A stretch of DNA of 52,271 nt, taken from Thermoproteota archaeon (GTDB taxonomy: Archaea > Korarchaeota > Korarchaeia > Korarchaeales > Korarchaeaceae). Shown here piece after piece: positions 1 to 7,402 of this stretch. The number at the start of each line of letters is the position of its first letter. The first letter of the stretch is position 1. Made by a program: the position numbers and the translations under genes. The notes under the pieces were generated by a model that was not told the origin of the DNA, did no database searches, and was given only the letters and a program-made list of their open reading frames with translations. The DNA lies in contig JAOZGP010000017.1 of NCBI GenBank assembly GCA_027491735.1, positions 1 to 52,271 of the forward strand. The letters are read 5' to 3'.

Positions 1-17
1 ATTCGATGATGCATGGG

Positions 18-125
18 CTCCGCTCGGGATGGGCGCGAGAGGAAGGGATAAGCCCGAGAGGGCTGAGCTTCGACAAGATAGATGTAGGGGGCTCTGTTCC
101 CCAGAAATCCCGTTGATGAGCGGAG
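18..125 (+). ncRNA. Possible structured RNA, unidentified
   Basis: Nested complementary segments suggest a folded RNA. The outer stem pairs 18-25 with 118-125 (8 bp, CTCCGCTC with GAGCGGAG). An inner stem pairs 45-49 with 107-111. Inside it are a 5 bp hairpin closed by a GAGA (GNRA) tetraloop at 51-64 and a G4/C4 hairpin at 87-102. The GNRA loop reads correctly on the plus strand, hence the strand call. I could not match it to SRP RNA, RNase P RNA, tRNA or rRNA from conserved motifs. It may be complete or the 3' part of a longer RNA that begins left of the window. It could also be transposon-end RNA, because a transposase fossil lies immediately to the right. No folding energy was computed. 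Confidence 0.35.
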
Positions 126-189
126 AAGGGGGAGTTCTCCACTGCTTTTATAGCTTTCGATGCATTCGTAGCGGAGAACCAGAACGAAC

Positions 190-690
190 CCCCTACAGTT
201 TTACGGACACCTAACTTTCCAGCGAAATACGAGATTACGGTATCAAATCTTCGATTAGTTCTTCCTGCAGAGACTTTTCCCCTTGTTTATCACAACTATT
301 TCAGTCTCACAGCTCTTGAGGAAATCTTCGAGGATTTTGAATTCGAACCTCGTTACCTGTCTAGATACGCTAATACAACCCTGAGACTTCTTTATTCATT
401 ACCATCTTCAGCAGTTTCTGAAAGTCCCTCCTGTTTTCCTTCAGTCCAGAACCTACATCCTTGCGAATCTCTACATCTCATCCCCTCTCCTTAGCATAAC
501 TCTTTATCAACTCCCTGCCTTTACTGAGTGTGAGATGAAACCTTGGCATTACAATCTTTCTCTCCTCTTATCTCTGACTCTGGAATTCTCCTCCTACTAG
601 AGTCCTAACACACCTCTATCTTCCCTTCTACATCTCACCTTTGAATAGTCCTGACCGTAACTCCAAAGTAAATTTTACAGTTTTAAGTGT
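190..690 (-). pseudogene. IS607-family serine recombinase (TnpA) fossil
   Basis: Read on the minus strand, this gap carries a serine recombinase of the IS607 type broken by several frameshifts and stops. In order there are a MerR-like helix-turn-helix remnant (GVTVRTIQR, about 667-640), a catalytic-region remnant (RFHLTLSKG), then [28 protein letters not shown] and [13 protein letters not shown]. These are followed by LTRFEFKILEDFLKS, ETEIVVINKGKS, LQEELIEDL and ISYFAGKLGVRKT (about 210-190). The blocks match the usual IS607 order: HTH, Y-x-R-V-S core, GSGLNxxRxG and the FAxRLYG tail. The reading frame must shift at least three times, so the gene is dead. A tnpB partner would lie further left; none is recognisable in the remaining 190 bases. 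Confidence 0.75.
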
Positions 691-732
691 AACGATATTA
701 TCTAGATATTTCTCTGGAATCGGTGAGCATTG

Positions 733-1272
733 GTGAGCATCAAAATTCTAATCAGAGGAAGGCCAGGATCGGGAAAATCAACAGTTATCTCGTTGATCAC
801 CGAGAGAATAAGGAATGCCAAAGAGGATCTGAGAATAGGAGGGATAATCACACCGGAGATCAGGTTTGGAAGGAGGAGAATTGGATTCAAGGTCATCGAC
901 GTCCTCACCGGAGATGAGATGATTCTCGCATCTGTCTCACTTCGAGGACCGAAGATCGGAAGATATTTCGTTAATGTAAGGGGTTTTGATGAATTTCTCA
1001 AGGCACATAGGACGAGTTGGGTTGGCAGCGAACTTGTGGTAATAGACGAGATAGGCAAGATGGAGCTCCTCAGTGAGACTTTCAGAAGATACGTCCTCAA
1101 CCTCATTGATTCGGAGAAGCCTTTTGTGGGAACAGCCCCATACTACAGGCTACCATTTCTCGATGAGATATTGAAGAGAAAAGACATTGAGGTTATGTGG
1201 ATAAAAAAAGAGTTTGCTGAGGCGGTGGCATCGGGGATCTCCAAGAGGATCATAGCCTCTCTGAAGCTATGA
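733..1272 (+). CDS. Nucleoside-triphosphatase THEP1 family
   Basis: A 179-residue P-loop NTPase of the THEP1 family, soluble enzymes that hydrolyse ATP, GTP and other NTPs; the physiological role is unsettled. Walker A is GRPGSGKST at residues 8-16 and Walker B is LVVIDEIGKMEL at about 101-112, the wording characteristic of THEP1. The length matches the family. I chose GTG at 733 because a GGTGA ribosome-binding site lies just upstream (723-727); a TTG at 730 in the same frame is the alternative. The stop abuts the convergent pilus membrane gene, the two stop codons sharing the palindrome TGATCA. It is preceded by the IS607 fossil, so it stands alone on its strand. Confidence 0.88.
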   Translation: MSIKILIRGRPGSGKSTVISLITERIRNAKEDLRIGGIITPEIRFGRRRIGFKVIDVLTGDEMILASVSLRGPKIGRYFVNVRGFDEFLKAHRTSWVGSELVVIDEIGKMELLSETFRRYVLNLIDSEKPFVGTAPYYRLPFLDEILKRKDIEVMWIKKEFAEAVASGISKRIIASLKL

Positions 1273-2883
1273 TCACGGATGGAGAGGTCCCCCTCCCATC
1301 ACGTGGATCGGTGGGTTCCAGCCGGCTATTATGGACATTGCCACCAGAGCTATGAATGAGAAGAGGGTCAGCTCCCTGAGGGCTGATGTGAGGTATCCCG
1401 TTCTTACTGTGCCGAGTGTCAGAGCGAGGAGAATGCTTGTTAGAAGACATTGCATCATAAGACCTTCCTTTAAGGTATCAGCTACGGCCTGAGAGGGAAC
1501 AGGGAGGTTGAGGAACGTCACCAGCACCACCATGCTCACTATCACAAACATGTAGGAGAGCATGGCTGTTATGTAGTTGCCCTTCTTGTCACCCTCCAGC
1601 TCATACCATACCTCCTTCGTTCTCATCATGAAATCAGATATCGTTTTGAAGGCGTCCTGTATATCGACACCAGAGCGGAGTGCCACTATTATCAGAAGAG
1701 CTGAGAGTCTAGATATCGACTGTCTCAGGGAGAGGGCTATGTTCTCTAGGATGTCTGAGTAAGGAAGCTTTAATTTTGCCCAATATTTTATTCTCAATAC
1801 CATATCCCTCAAAGACCTATAGCTGGCCTTCATGTCAAGAATAGCGCTTGAGAAGGACTTACCTGTCCTTAACTCTGTAAAGAGATCCTCCAAGAATGAA
1901 GGAAAGTCGAAAGCTATTCTGTAAAGCTTTCTTTCGATCTTTACTATTGACAGGGTTCCGGCCAGAGCTCCACATCCGATGGCAATGGCAAGTTTACCCC
2001 ATAGACTAGGATGGGCCAGGAACCTCATGAACTGTCCTGTCAGGGGGTCGGCCTGAAGGGAGGTAGGAATTATTCTGTAAAGGTAATTACTCGACACGAA
2101 CGCTGCCACTGCCACAGCAGCGAAGACCCCCCAGGATCTGAGGACATCCCTCTTAGAGAAGCTGAAATACTTGGGGATGAGTATCCTGAAAAGTATGAGG
2201 AAGAAAGGAGTTGGGAGAACTGATGTCAGAAGAACGAGGTTCGAGATGCCACCACCTCCGAATCCGCTCACAAGCGTCTGGAAGGTGAACATCATTATAG
2301 AGACGAAAGGAAACACCGTAGCTGTAAGCACGTAGATTATCAGGACCATCATCAGAAGCTCAACGGTTTTTTTTAGAGAGATCATGGTCTTCTCTATGGT
2401 TTCCTCTGTCTCCCTACGGAGCATCTCCCCTATGGCCTCCCCTCGGGTGAAATAATAGTCCCTTATCCTCATGAAGACGTTCTTCCAGGCCTCGCTGGGA
2501 GTTATCCTCGTGTTGAACTCGAGGCCTTCTATAGTTCCGGCAGCAAAAAGTCTATCCGCAGCTCTGTTAAAGAACTTGCAAACCTCCTCATCCTCAGAGA
2601 TCTGAGCCACAGATCTCAGGCTATCACCAACAGATCTGCCCGCATCCTGAAGAAGCCACAGCGTCGATAAATAAGCCCACATGTTCTTCTCCAGCTTGGA
2701 TGCTAGATTCATTCTGGAGAGGAGTGGGCTTATCAGAAAGAGCCCTACTGGAATGAAGGTTATAAGAAAAAGTCTTACCGGGTCTGTGAGAAATCCTGTT
2801 CTATAGGCTATCGAATCGAAAAGAAACATGAACCCCCCTATCATTGTTACCCTAAGGAGGAACCTGCCTAGCGTGGTTCTCAT
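1273..2883 (-). CDS. Archaeal type IV pilus/secretion membrane platform (GspF/TadC/ArlJ family)
   Basis: A 536-residue polytopic membrane protein, the inner-membrane platform on which the assembly ATPase acts to push pilins out of the membrane. Two halves each look like a T2SSF domain: a cytoplasmic helical region (about 50-170, ending in EETIEKTMISLKKTVELL) and a second at about 320-440, each followed by long hydrophobic segments. There are about nine membrane spans overall. Length and duplication match archaeal ArlJ/TadC-type proteins, which are longer than bacterial PilC halves. It follows the ATPase gene by 22 bases on the same strand, so the two form an operon. No archaellum accessory genes (arlF, G, H) are nearby, so a pilus-like structure is more likely than an archaellum. 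The paralogue type is not resolved. Confidence 0.85.
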   Translation of the reverse strand: MRTTLGRFLLRVTMIGGFMFLFDSIAYRTGFLTDPVRLFLITFIPVGLFLISPLLSRMNLASKLEKNMWAYLSTLWLLQDAGRSVGDSLRSVAQISEDEEVCKFFNRAADRLFAAGTIEGLEFNTRITPSEAWKNVFMRIRDYYFTRGEAIGEMLRRETEETIEKTMISLKKTVELLMMVLIIYVLTATVFPFVSIMMFTFQTLVSGFGGGGISNLVLLTSVLPTPFFLILFRILIPKYFSFSKRDVLRSWGVFAAVAVAAFVSSNYLYRIIPTSLQADPLTGQFMRFLAHPSLWGKLAIAIGCGALAGTLSIVKIERKLYRIAFDFPSFLEDLFTELRTGKSFSSAILDMKASYRSLRDMVLRIKYWAKLKLPYSDILENIALSLRQSISRLSALLIIVALRSGVDIQDAFKTISDFMMRTKEVWYELEGDKKGNYITAMLSYMFVIVSMVVLVTFLNLPVPSQAVADTLKEGLMMQCLLTSILLALTLGTVRTGYLTSALRELTLFSFIALVAMSIIAGWNPPIHVMGGGPLHP

Positions 2884-2905
2884 GCCTGCGCTCTCGAAGA
2901 AGAAC

Positions 2906-4408
2906 TCACTTCGCAGGTACTTTCACCTCCTTCTCTTTTCTCTTCTCCCTAACCCTTCTCTCAAGCTCAGCCATCTTATTGAGGTATTCCTCATAGAGGG
3001 CGTCGAGGGGTAAGTTGTACCTTACGTGTATCTCCTCCAGGAGCTTGCTATCCCTCAAGGGATCGCCCACCAGTCCGAGATCCGGCTGCCTGATGAACAA
3101 GTCATGCAGCACCACGTCCTGCCTGATGTCATCGTAAAGAATTTCTGCTATCCTAAATACTCCTCTCGAGGTTCCTTCCCTCCTATTGAGCACTGCTATC
3201 TTGAAGCTAGCTATCTGCTCAGCTGTCAGATTTATCGGATCAGATTTGAGTCTCTGTATGAGACCCTCTAGTGTGTTACTGTGGAACGTTGTAAGGCTCG
3301 TGTGTCCCAGGTTTATGAACTGAATGAGAAGTCTCGTCTCAGCCCCTCTGCTTTCGCCCACAACAACGTAGTCTGGCCTCATCCTCAGAACGTCTCTCAA
3401 TAGATCCGGAATCTCCATCCCCCTCTCGCCCATCCCAGGAGGTTGCCCTATAAGTGAGGTCCAGTTTCCATGAAGTGGTAGATATATCTCTGGGGTGTCC
3501 TCGACCGTAACTATGTGAGCCTGCCTTGGAAGCAGGGATAGAAGAGCATTGAGAAGAGTCGTCTTGCCTGATCCCGTCTCCCCGACTATGAAGCCAGACA
3601 TCCCGTGTTCCACCACAAGCCAGAGATATGCCGCCGCTTCCATCGTCAGAGCTCCGTACATTATCAAGTCCTCAATGCTAGGTCTTTTTGTGAACCTCCT
3701 CACCGTGAATATAGTTCCTCCACCACTCATGGCTGAACCAAAGAGTGCATGCACTCGGCTTCCGTCAGGGAGCCGACCTTCGAGTCTAGGTTTCGCAAGG
3801 GAGATCTGTTTCCCTATATGTTCAGCGAACTTGAGAACGATTCTCCTAGCGTCATCCTCCTGTAGGTTTATCTCAGTTCTCAACCAGTTGGCCACGTCAG
3901 CACAGTAAACATAAACATATCTGGAACCCCTGGCCGGGAGAGTGAGGTCCTCTATGTAGGGATCGTGCATCAGAGGGTCTATCGGACCGAAGCCCTCTAT
4001 GTCCCTGTACAGATGGTATATTATGTTGTTCTTCAGTCTCTCATCCATGGGGAGTTTGAGGGATTTCATCGCTCTGGTAGCTGCCTCCTCATAAATCTCT
4101 TCCATCTTTTCTTTGGATGAAAGATCTACTTTTAGAAGCACATACTCCTTGCCTATGTTCAGGAGATCCTCGGCATATTCCTCAGGGAGTTGAGCCTCCA
4201 CTAACACGTAGGTGTTACCTCTGATACCCCTGTAGGCGAAATCGGGAACAAGTTCCACGACATTGCTAAGGTTCATTGACTCTATCACATCTCTCGGATG
4301 AGGAAGATCTACTCTCTCCAGCCTCTTTCTCCTCTTTTTCTCCTTCTTCTCTGATTTCTGTTCTTTAGTTTTGTCTTTTTTCCTTCTTCTGAGGGAGAAC
4401 TTGGGCAT
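2906..4408 (-). CDS. Type IV pilus/secretion ATPase (GspE/ArlI/VirB11 family)
   Basis: A cytoplasmic hexameric motor ATPase of about 500 residues. In the numbering from the upstream TTG at 4417, Walker A is GETGSGKT at 279-286, the Asp box VEDTPE is at 305-310, Walker B (RPDYVVVGESRG) at about 347-358 and the His box (GHTSLTTFHSNT) at 371-382. The first 35 residues are very Lys/Arg rich, possibly a membrane-contacting tail. I prefer ATG at 4408; TTG at 4417 is in frame. It is transcribed with the downstream membrane-platform gene and divergently from a pilin-like gene, with a 70-base intergenic region between them. The residues needed for catalysis are all visible, so it should be active. Confidence 0.92.
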   Translation of the reverse strand: MPKFSLRRRKKDKTKEQKSEKKEKKRRKRLERVDLPHPRDVIESMNLSNVVELVPDFAYRGIRGNTYVLVEAQLPEEYAEDLLNIGKEYVLLKVDLSSKEKMEEIYEEAATRAMKSLKLPMDERLKNNIIYHLYRDIEGFGPIDPLMHDPYIEDLTLPARGSRYVYVYCADVANWLRTEINLQEDDARRIVLKFAEHIGKQISLAKPRLEGRLPDGSRVHALFGSAMSGGGTIFTVRRFTKRPSIEDLIMYGALTMEAAAYLWLVVEHGMSGFIVGETGSGKTTLLNALLSLLPRQAHIVTVEDTPEIYLPLHGNWTSLIGQPPGMGERGMEIPDLLRDVLRMRPDYVVVGESRGAETRLLIQFINLGHTSLTTFHSNTLEGLIQRLKSDPINLTAEQIASFKIAVLNRREGTSRGVFRIAEILYDDIRQDVVLHDLFIRQPDLGLVGDPLRDSKLLEEIHVRYNLPLDALYEEYLNKMAELERRVREKRKEKEVKVPAK

Positions 4409-4437
4409 CTTTACCAACTCTTAGGTGAGGAAAGACA

Positions 4438-4447
4438 TTATAAAAGG
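4438..4447 (+). promoter_or_regulatory. TATA-like box for the pilin gene
   Basis: An ATTATAAAAG sequence lies about 40 bases before the pilin ATG at 4482, in the short gap between two divergent pilus genes. A GAGGT ribosome-binding site at about 4470-4474 follows it. The position fits an archaeal TATA box giving a short leader of about 15-20 nt. No transcription data support it. Confidence 0.4.
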
Positions 4448-4481
4448 TATTGCATCAGGAAGTTAGTCTTGAGGTCTGATC

Positions 4482-4928
4482 ATGAGGAGATCTGGTGGTA
4501 TATCCAACGTCGCTATAGTGGTCATTTTGATGGTCCTGGGGGTTATCCTTGCGATCTTAGTCTACTTCGTTGCCAGTGGAGCCACAGTAGGATGGTTCAG
4601 GACCAGAAGTTCCAGTTATGCAGCTACAAACCTGGAGATAGTTGGGTTTACTCCGACAGATCCTCCTGATCATCCACAGGCGTCCGTTCTGATCAAAAAC
4701 ATTGGACCTGTTTCAGTCCACTACGACAATATCCAAGATTGGCAGGTCTTCATTGACGAGCGCCAATGCTCAGTAGCCCTCCTCAATCCTCCTCCTCCAA
4801 ACGACTTAGATGTGAACAGACAGTTGAACATAACCTTGAGCTGTTATGTCGATCCCACGACCTCACACACAATCAAGGTATTCGGGCCTCAGGCCACTCA
4901 GGCATTCGCCGGTTGGAGTCCAGGTTGA
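4482..4928 (+). CDS. Type IV pilin-like protein (class III signal)
   Basis: A 148-residue protein with the archaeal prepilin layout: a short positively charged start (MRRSGG), then a single hydrophobic helix (ISNVAIVVILMVLGVILAIL) and a roughly 110-residue extracytoplasmic domain of probable beta structure. The GG/IS junction at residues 6-7 is a plausible prepilin-peptidase cleavage site. The peptidase gene follows immediately, its TTG start overlapping this stop. Two cysteines (in ERQCSVAL and LSCYVDPT) may form a disulfide in the pilin head. It could be the main pilin or a minor one. The start is supported by GAGGT at about 4470 and a TATA-like box at 4438. Confidence 0.72.
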   Translation: MRRSGGISNVAIVVILMVLGVILAILVYFVASGATVGWFRTRSSSYAATNLEIVGFTPTDPPDHPQASVLIKNIGPVSVHYDNIQDWQVFIDERQCSVALLNPPPPNDLDVNRQLNITLSCYVDPTTSHTIKVFGPQATQAFAGWSPG

Positions 4929-5641
4929 GATCATTGCTCAGTCCTTTGGTCCCATCTTTAATATCTGTAGGCATGTTGTTCGCTGCTAGCTATCAGGACC
5001 TCAAGTACAGGATGATAGATGATAAGATCTGGGTTCTTTTTTCAACGTTGGGCATTCTGGCGGACATCTTCCTCGTCAGAGAGAACTGGTTTATTTATTT
5101 GTGGAGCTGTGTTCCCCTGACAGTTGTGCTTGTTTTTGCCTGGATCCTGAAGGTCATGGGGGAGGCAGATGTGTTAGCATACGCCTCTTTACTTGTGACA
5201 CAACCTGTATACCTGTTCGGTTGTGGATATATGCCTCCTGCTATGTCCACATTCATATACTCAAACGCTCTCTTTTCGATGACACTGCTCTACAATTTGG
5301 CCGTCAACCTCAGAAACCTCCGAGAGGGAATCTTCGATGGATTCAAGGAGACGCTCATCAGAAAGGTTTTGGCCATGTTCGTGGCTAGAGCAGTTCCTCG
5401 CAGCAGATTTGAAGATTTCAGATATGCCAGCCTAGCAGAAGCAATGACCGAAGGAACGAGAAGGTTTGTTTTTAGCTCAGCTTTATCTCCTGTAAGGGAA
5501 GAAAAGGTTCCCATTGAGGGAAAGAAGAATGAATATGTTTGGATCATTCCAGCATATCCTCTCCTACCATTCATCCTTGCGGGACATTTGATCACGCTAA
5601 GCCTTGGTGGACCCATCGCTCTCCTCTTTTATCCACGGTAA
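4925..5641 (+). CDS. Prepilin peptidase, A24 family (PibD/ArlK-like)
   Basis: A membrane aspartic protease of about 238 residues that removes the short leader of prepilins. The two catalytic aspartates are visible: Asp25 in YQDLKYRMIDD and Asp82 in the GEAD variant of the GxGD motif. Several hydrophobic segments surround them, and a soluble insertion of about 90 residues (about 117-205) precedes a last pair of hydrophobic segments, longer than the minimal archaeal enzyme. Translation probably starts at the TTG at 4925, which overlaps the pilin stop; ATG at 4973 would remove part of the first membrane span. The 3' end overlaps the convergent deacetylase-like gene by 13 bases. Confidence 0.78.
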   Translation: MRSLLSPLVPSLISVGMLFAASYQDLKYRMIDDKIWVLFSTLGILADIFLVRENWFIYLWSCVPLTVVLVFAWILKVMGEADVLAYASLLVTQPVYLFGCGYMPPAMSTFIYSNALFSMTLLYNLAVNLRNLREGIFDGFKETLIRKVLAMFVARAVPRSRFEDFRYASLAEAMTEGTRRFVFSSALSPVREEKVPIEGKKNEYVWIIPAYPLLPFILAGHLITLSLGGPIALLFYPR

Positions 5642-6462
5642 TAGCAAGGATGTATAAGCAGATACACAACCCATCCGAGCTTATCATGGCGGACTTCAGC
5701 TATCCAGTCGACCAGATGTCCCATGTTATCGGCCAAGGCCCTGTGTTGATATTTTCTTATTACGGGAAGGACCGTCAGGTAACATTCTGCCTCCAGTCCG
5801 AAGTCCTGAATGGTCTTGTTGGCCATTTTAAACATCTCAAAGTTCGGTATGGGCATGTCTGCCTTGTTGCAATGAGCACAAACTGTTTTGATGGGGACTA
5901 GAGAGCGCATTATCTCCAAGTCCAGTTTGAAAAGCTGAATCGCCCTTGTGGCGTTGTAGTTAGCCACATAAAGATCCTCGTAGTGAAGACCAACATCAAA
6001 TCCCCAATCAGCGATCTGCTTTATCTCATTGGAGACATCGGAAGACAGAACGTTGTACTTGGCCCTAACCCTGAAGTAATAGGAGGCGTTTATTCCGAGC
6101 TCATGCTCCATCCTCGCCATCTTAAATGCTGTCTCTGGGTCGTGGTCAACATCGTGTCTCAGAATGACCGTCACCCTATCTTTAGGCGGACGCCACCCCT
6201 TTCTTACGAGCCACACGAACTGCCTCACATTAAGCACTAGGTATCTGGGTTTTTTTAGCTCGAGAAGGAATTCCTTGTAGTATTTCAAGGTCCCTATCCT
6301 CTTCTCCGAGGGAAGCAACCGATGTTCTTCCTGAGCTGAGCCGGGAAGCTCTGAGATATAGATATTTTTCTTCTTTCCCAGGAACATCGGAGCCACTGCC
6401 ACGATCAGGAGCATCAAAGATGCTACAAGAACAATCAGGAGGACACACCTATGATCCTTCAT
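5629..6462 (-). CDS. Membrane-anchored polysaccharide-deacetylase-like protein
   Basis: A 277-residue protein with one N-terminal membrane anchor (about residues 6-27) and a NodB-like (carbohydrate esterase 4-like) domain facing outward. The metal-binding wording RHDVDHD is at 102-108, SYYFRV at 127-132 and GLHYED at 158-163. This matches an uncharacterised archaeal/bacterial branch of polysaccharide deacetylases with an EHELGI block between the motifs (here 119-124). The likely role is trimming acyl groups from cell-surface or secreted sugar polymers; the substrate is unknown. It is convergent with the prepilin peptidase gene, overlapping by 13 bases, and may act on surface glycans or pilus glycans. 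Confidence 0.7.
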   Translation of the reverse strand: MKDHRCVLLIVLVASLMLLIVAVAPMFLGKKKNIYISELPGSAQEEHRLLPSEKRIGTLKYYKEFLLELKKPRYLVLNVRQFVWLVRKGWRPPKDRVTVILRHDVDHDPETAFKMARMEHELGINASYYFRVRAKYNVLSSDVSNEIKQIADWGFDVGLHYEDLYVANYNATRAIQLFKLDLEIMRSLVPIKTVCAHCNKADMPIPNFEMFKMANKTIQDFGLEAECYLTVLPVIRKYQHRALADNMGHLVDWIAEVRHDKLGWVVYLLIHPCYYRG

Positions 6463-6861
6463 GGATACCGACCTAATGATCCGAGGTCATAAAGTGAACA
6501 TCCTCTGTTGAGCAATTCAAGCTTTCGCTTTGCCGTGCCGGTTTGATGGATTTGCACCTGATGACCCTTGTTATCTCCACAGTTCTTCATGCAGTTCTCT
6601 GAGTATAAAAAATTAACTGCCTCCTACCAGCCTTGCCCATCTCTCCTCTAATTCGTTCTCTCATTGAAGTGAGAGGCTTTCTCAACGACTTTTCCTGATA
6701 AATTTTACAACACGTCGCCTGGAAAAGATCCTCAATTCAATGAGGAAACGAATTGAGAGCACATCTTCATAGAAGATTATAGACTAAGACGTTTTTTCAT
6801 GTGATATCTTTAAATTCTCGGAACGAAAGGTCTGTCACTCAACGAGGAGAAGGATGGTAGA
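6463..6861. other. Gap of about 400 bases: repeat copy A and two hairpins
   Basis: No intact gene is visible. Besides the transposon-derived repeat there are two perfect 6 bp hairpins with 6-base loops, at 6658-6675 (CTCTCA/TGAGAG) and 6729-6746 (TCCTCA/TGAGGA). On opposite strands they share TTCAATGAG, so they may be related. They sit on the 5' side of the TnpB fossil, where IS200/IS605 left-end hairpins lie. The last 60 bases hold the SSB promoter region, with a TTTAAA stretch at about 6809 and a GAGGAGAAGG ribosome-binding site at about 6843-6852. Confidence 0.5.
6507..6654 (-). repeat. Copy A of a repeat shared with 40044-40183 (TnpB 5' fossil)
   Basis: Read on the minus strand, about 145 bases align nearly throughout with 40044-40183 on the plus strand, with a few short gaps. 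Shared blocks include TATACTCA, AACTGCATGAAG, GATAACAA, CAGGTGCAA, GGCAAAGCGAAAGCT (ACAAAGCGAAAGCT in copy B) and ATTGCTCAAC. The 3' half can be read as the first residues of a TnpB protein (QTGTAKRKLELLNR). The copy ends abruptly before the deacetylase gene, so only the 5' part of the element remains. Confidence 0.7.
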
Positions 6862-7281
6862 ATGTCCGGAGTTACGAAGAAGGTGATGGACCTCACACCT
6901 GGTTCTGATAACATCGAGATCAGGGTCAGGGTCCTTGAGGTCACTGAACCTCGTGTGGTGGAAACTAGAAGTGGAAGCAGAACCCTTTCCGAGGCTATAG
7001 TTGGGGATGAGACGGGGAGGGTCAGTCTGACTTTGTGGGGAGAACACGCAGGAAAACTAGCTGAGGGACAGGCAATAGCAATACACAACGCTTTCGCAAC
7101 AGCCTATAGGGGAAAGGTTCAGCTGAATGTTGGAAAGAGAGGAAGCATAGAGGAAATAGATGATTCTGAGGTGGTCAAGGCAGAGGAGGTTCCCGAGGAT
7201 TCTCCGGAGGCCCCTGAGAACTGGAGGCCGAGAAGGAGGTACGGTGGGGGATATTCCAGAGGATATAGAAGAAGATTCTAA
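6862..7281 (+). CDS. ssb: Single-stranded DNA-binding protein, crenarchaeal OB-fold type
   Basis: A 139-residue protein with one OB fold (about residues 15-98; IEIRVRVLEV, DETGRVSLTLWGEHAG and GKVQLNVGKRGSIEEI are typical) that binds single-stranded DNA during replication and repair. The family has one OB fold plus a flexible tail. Here the tail is an acidic stretch (about 102-116) followed by an Arg/Gly/Tyr-rich end (RPRRRYGGGYSRGYRRRF), so the last residues are basic rather than acidic. The start is fixed by GAGGAGAAGG upstream; an ATG at 6853 is out of frame. A GGGG/CCCC hairpin follows the stop. Confidence 0.88.
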   Translation: MSGVTKKVMDLTPGSDNIEIRVRVLEVTEPRVVETRSGSRTLSEAIVGDETGRVSLTLWGEHAGKLAEGQAIAIHNAFATAYRGKVQLNVGKRGSIEEIDDSEVVKAEEVPEDSPEAPENWRPRRRYGGGYSRGYRRRF

Positions 7282-7296
7282 GGGGATTTTTTCCCC
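7282..7296 (+). terminator. Hairpin with T-rich loop after ssb
   Basis: GGGG at 7282-7285 and CCCC at 7293-7296 enclose ATTTTTT, directly after the ssb stop codon. A T-rich stretch (TTTTTGG, TTTTCGTTTTTTG) follows within 50 bases, which fits archaeal termination at oligo-T. The effect is inferred, not shown. Confidence 0.4.
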
Positions 7297-7402
7297 AAAG
7301 ACCTGAGCACTCGGTTTTTGGTCTATATTTTCGTTTTTTGATAAATGCTTAAAGCTAGGTTAAGAGTTTTATCTTTCAGCCGGACGCAGTCTGGGGGATC
7401 TC

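Noticed and set aside
1..190. A tnpB start or a continuing protein downstream of the IS607 fossil
   Set aside because: The minus-strand frame loses similarity to any TnpB N-terminus; the stem-loop structure explains the sequence better.
29..214. A 61-residue plus-strand reading frame at the left edge
   Set aside because: It overlaps the structured RNA and the recombinase fossil, has no family resemblance and no good ribosome-binding site.
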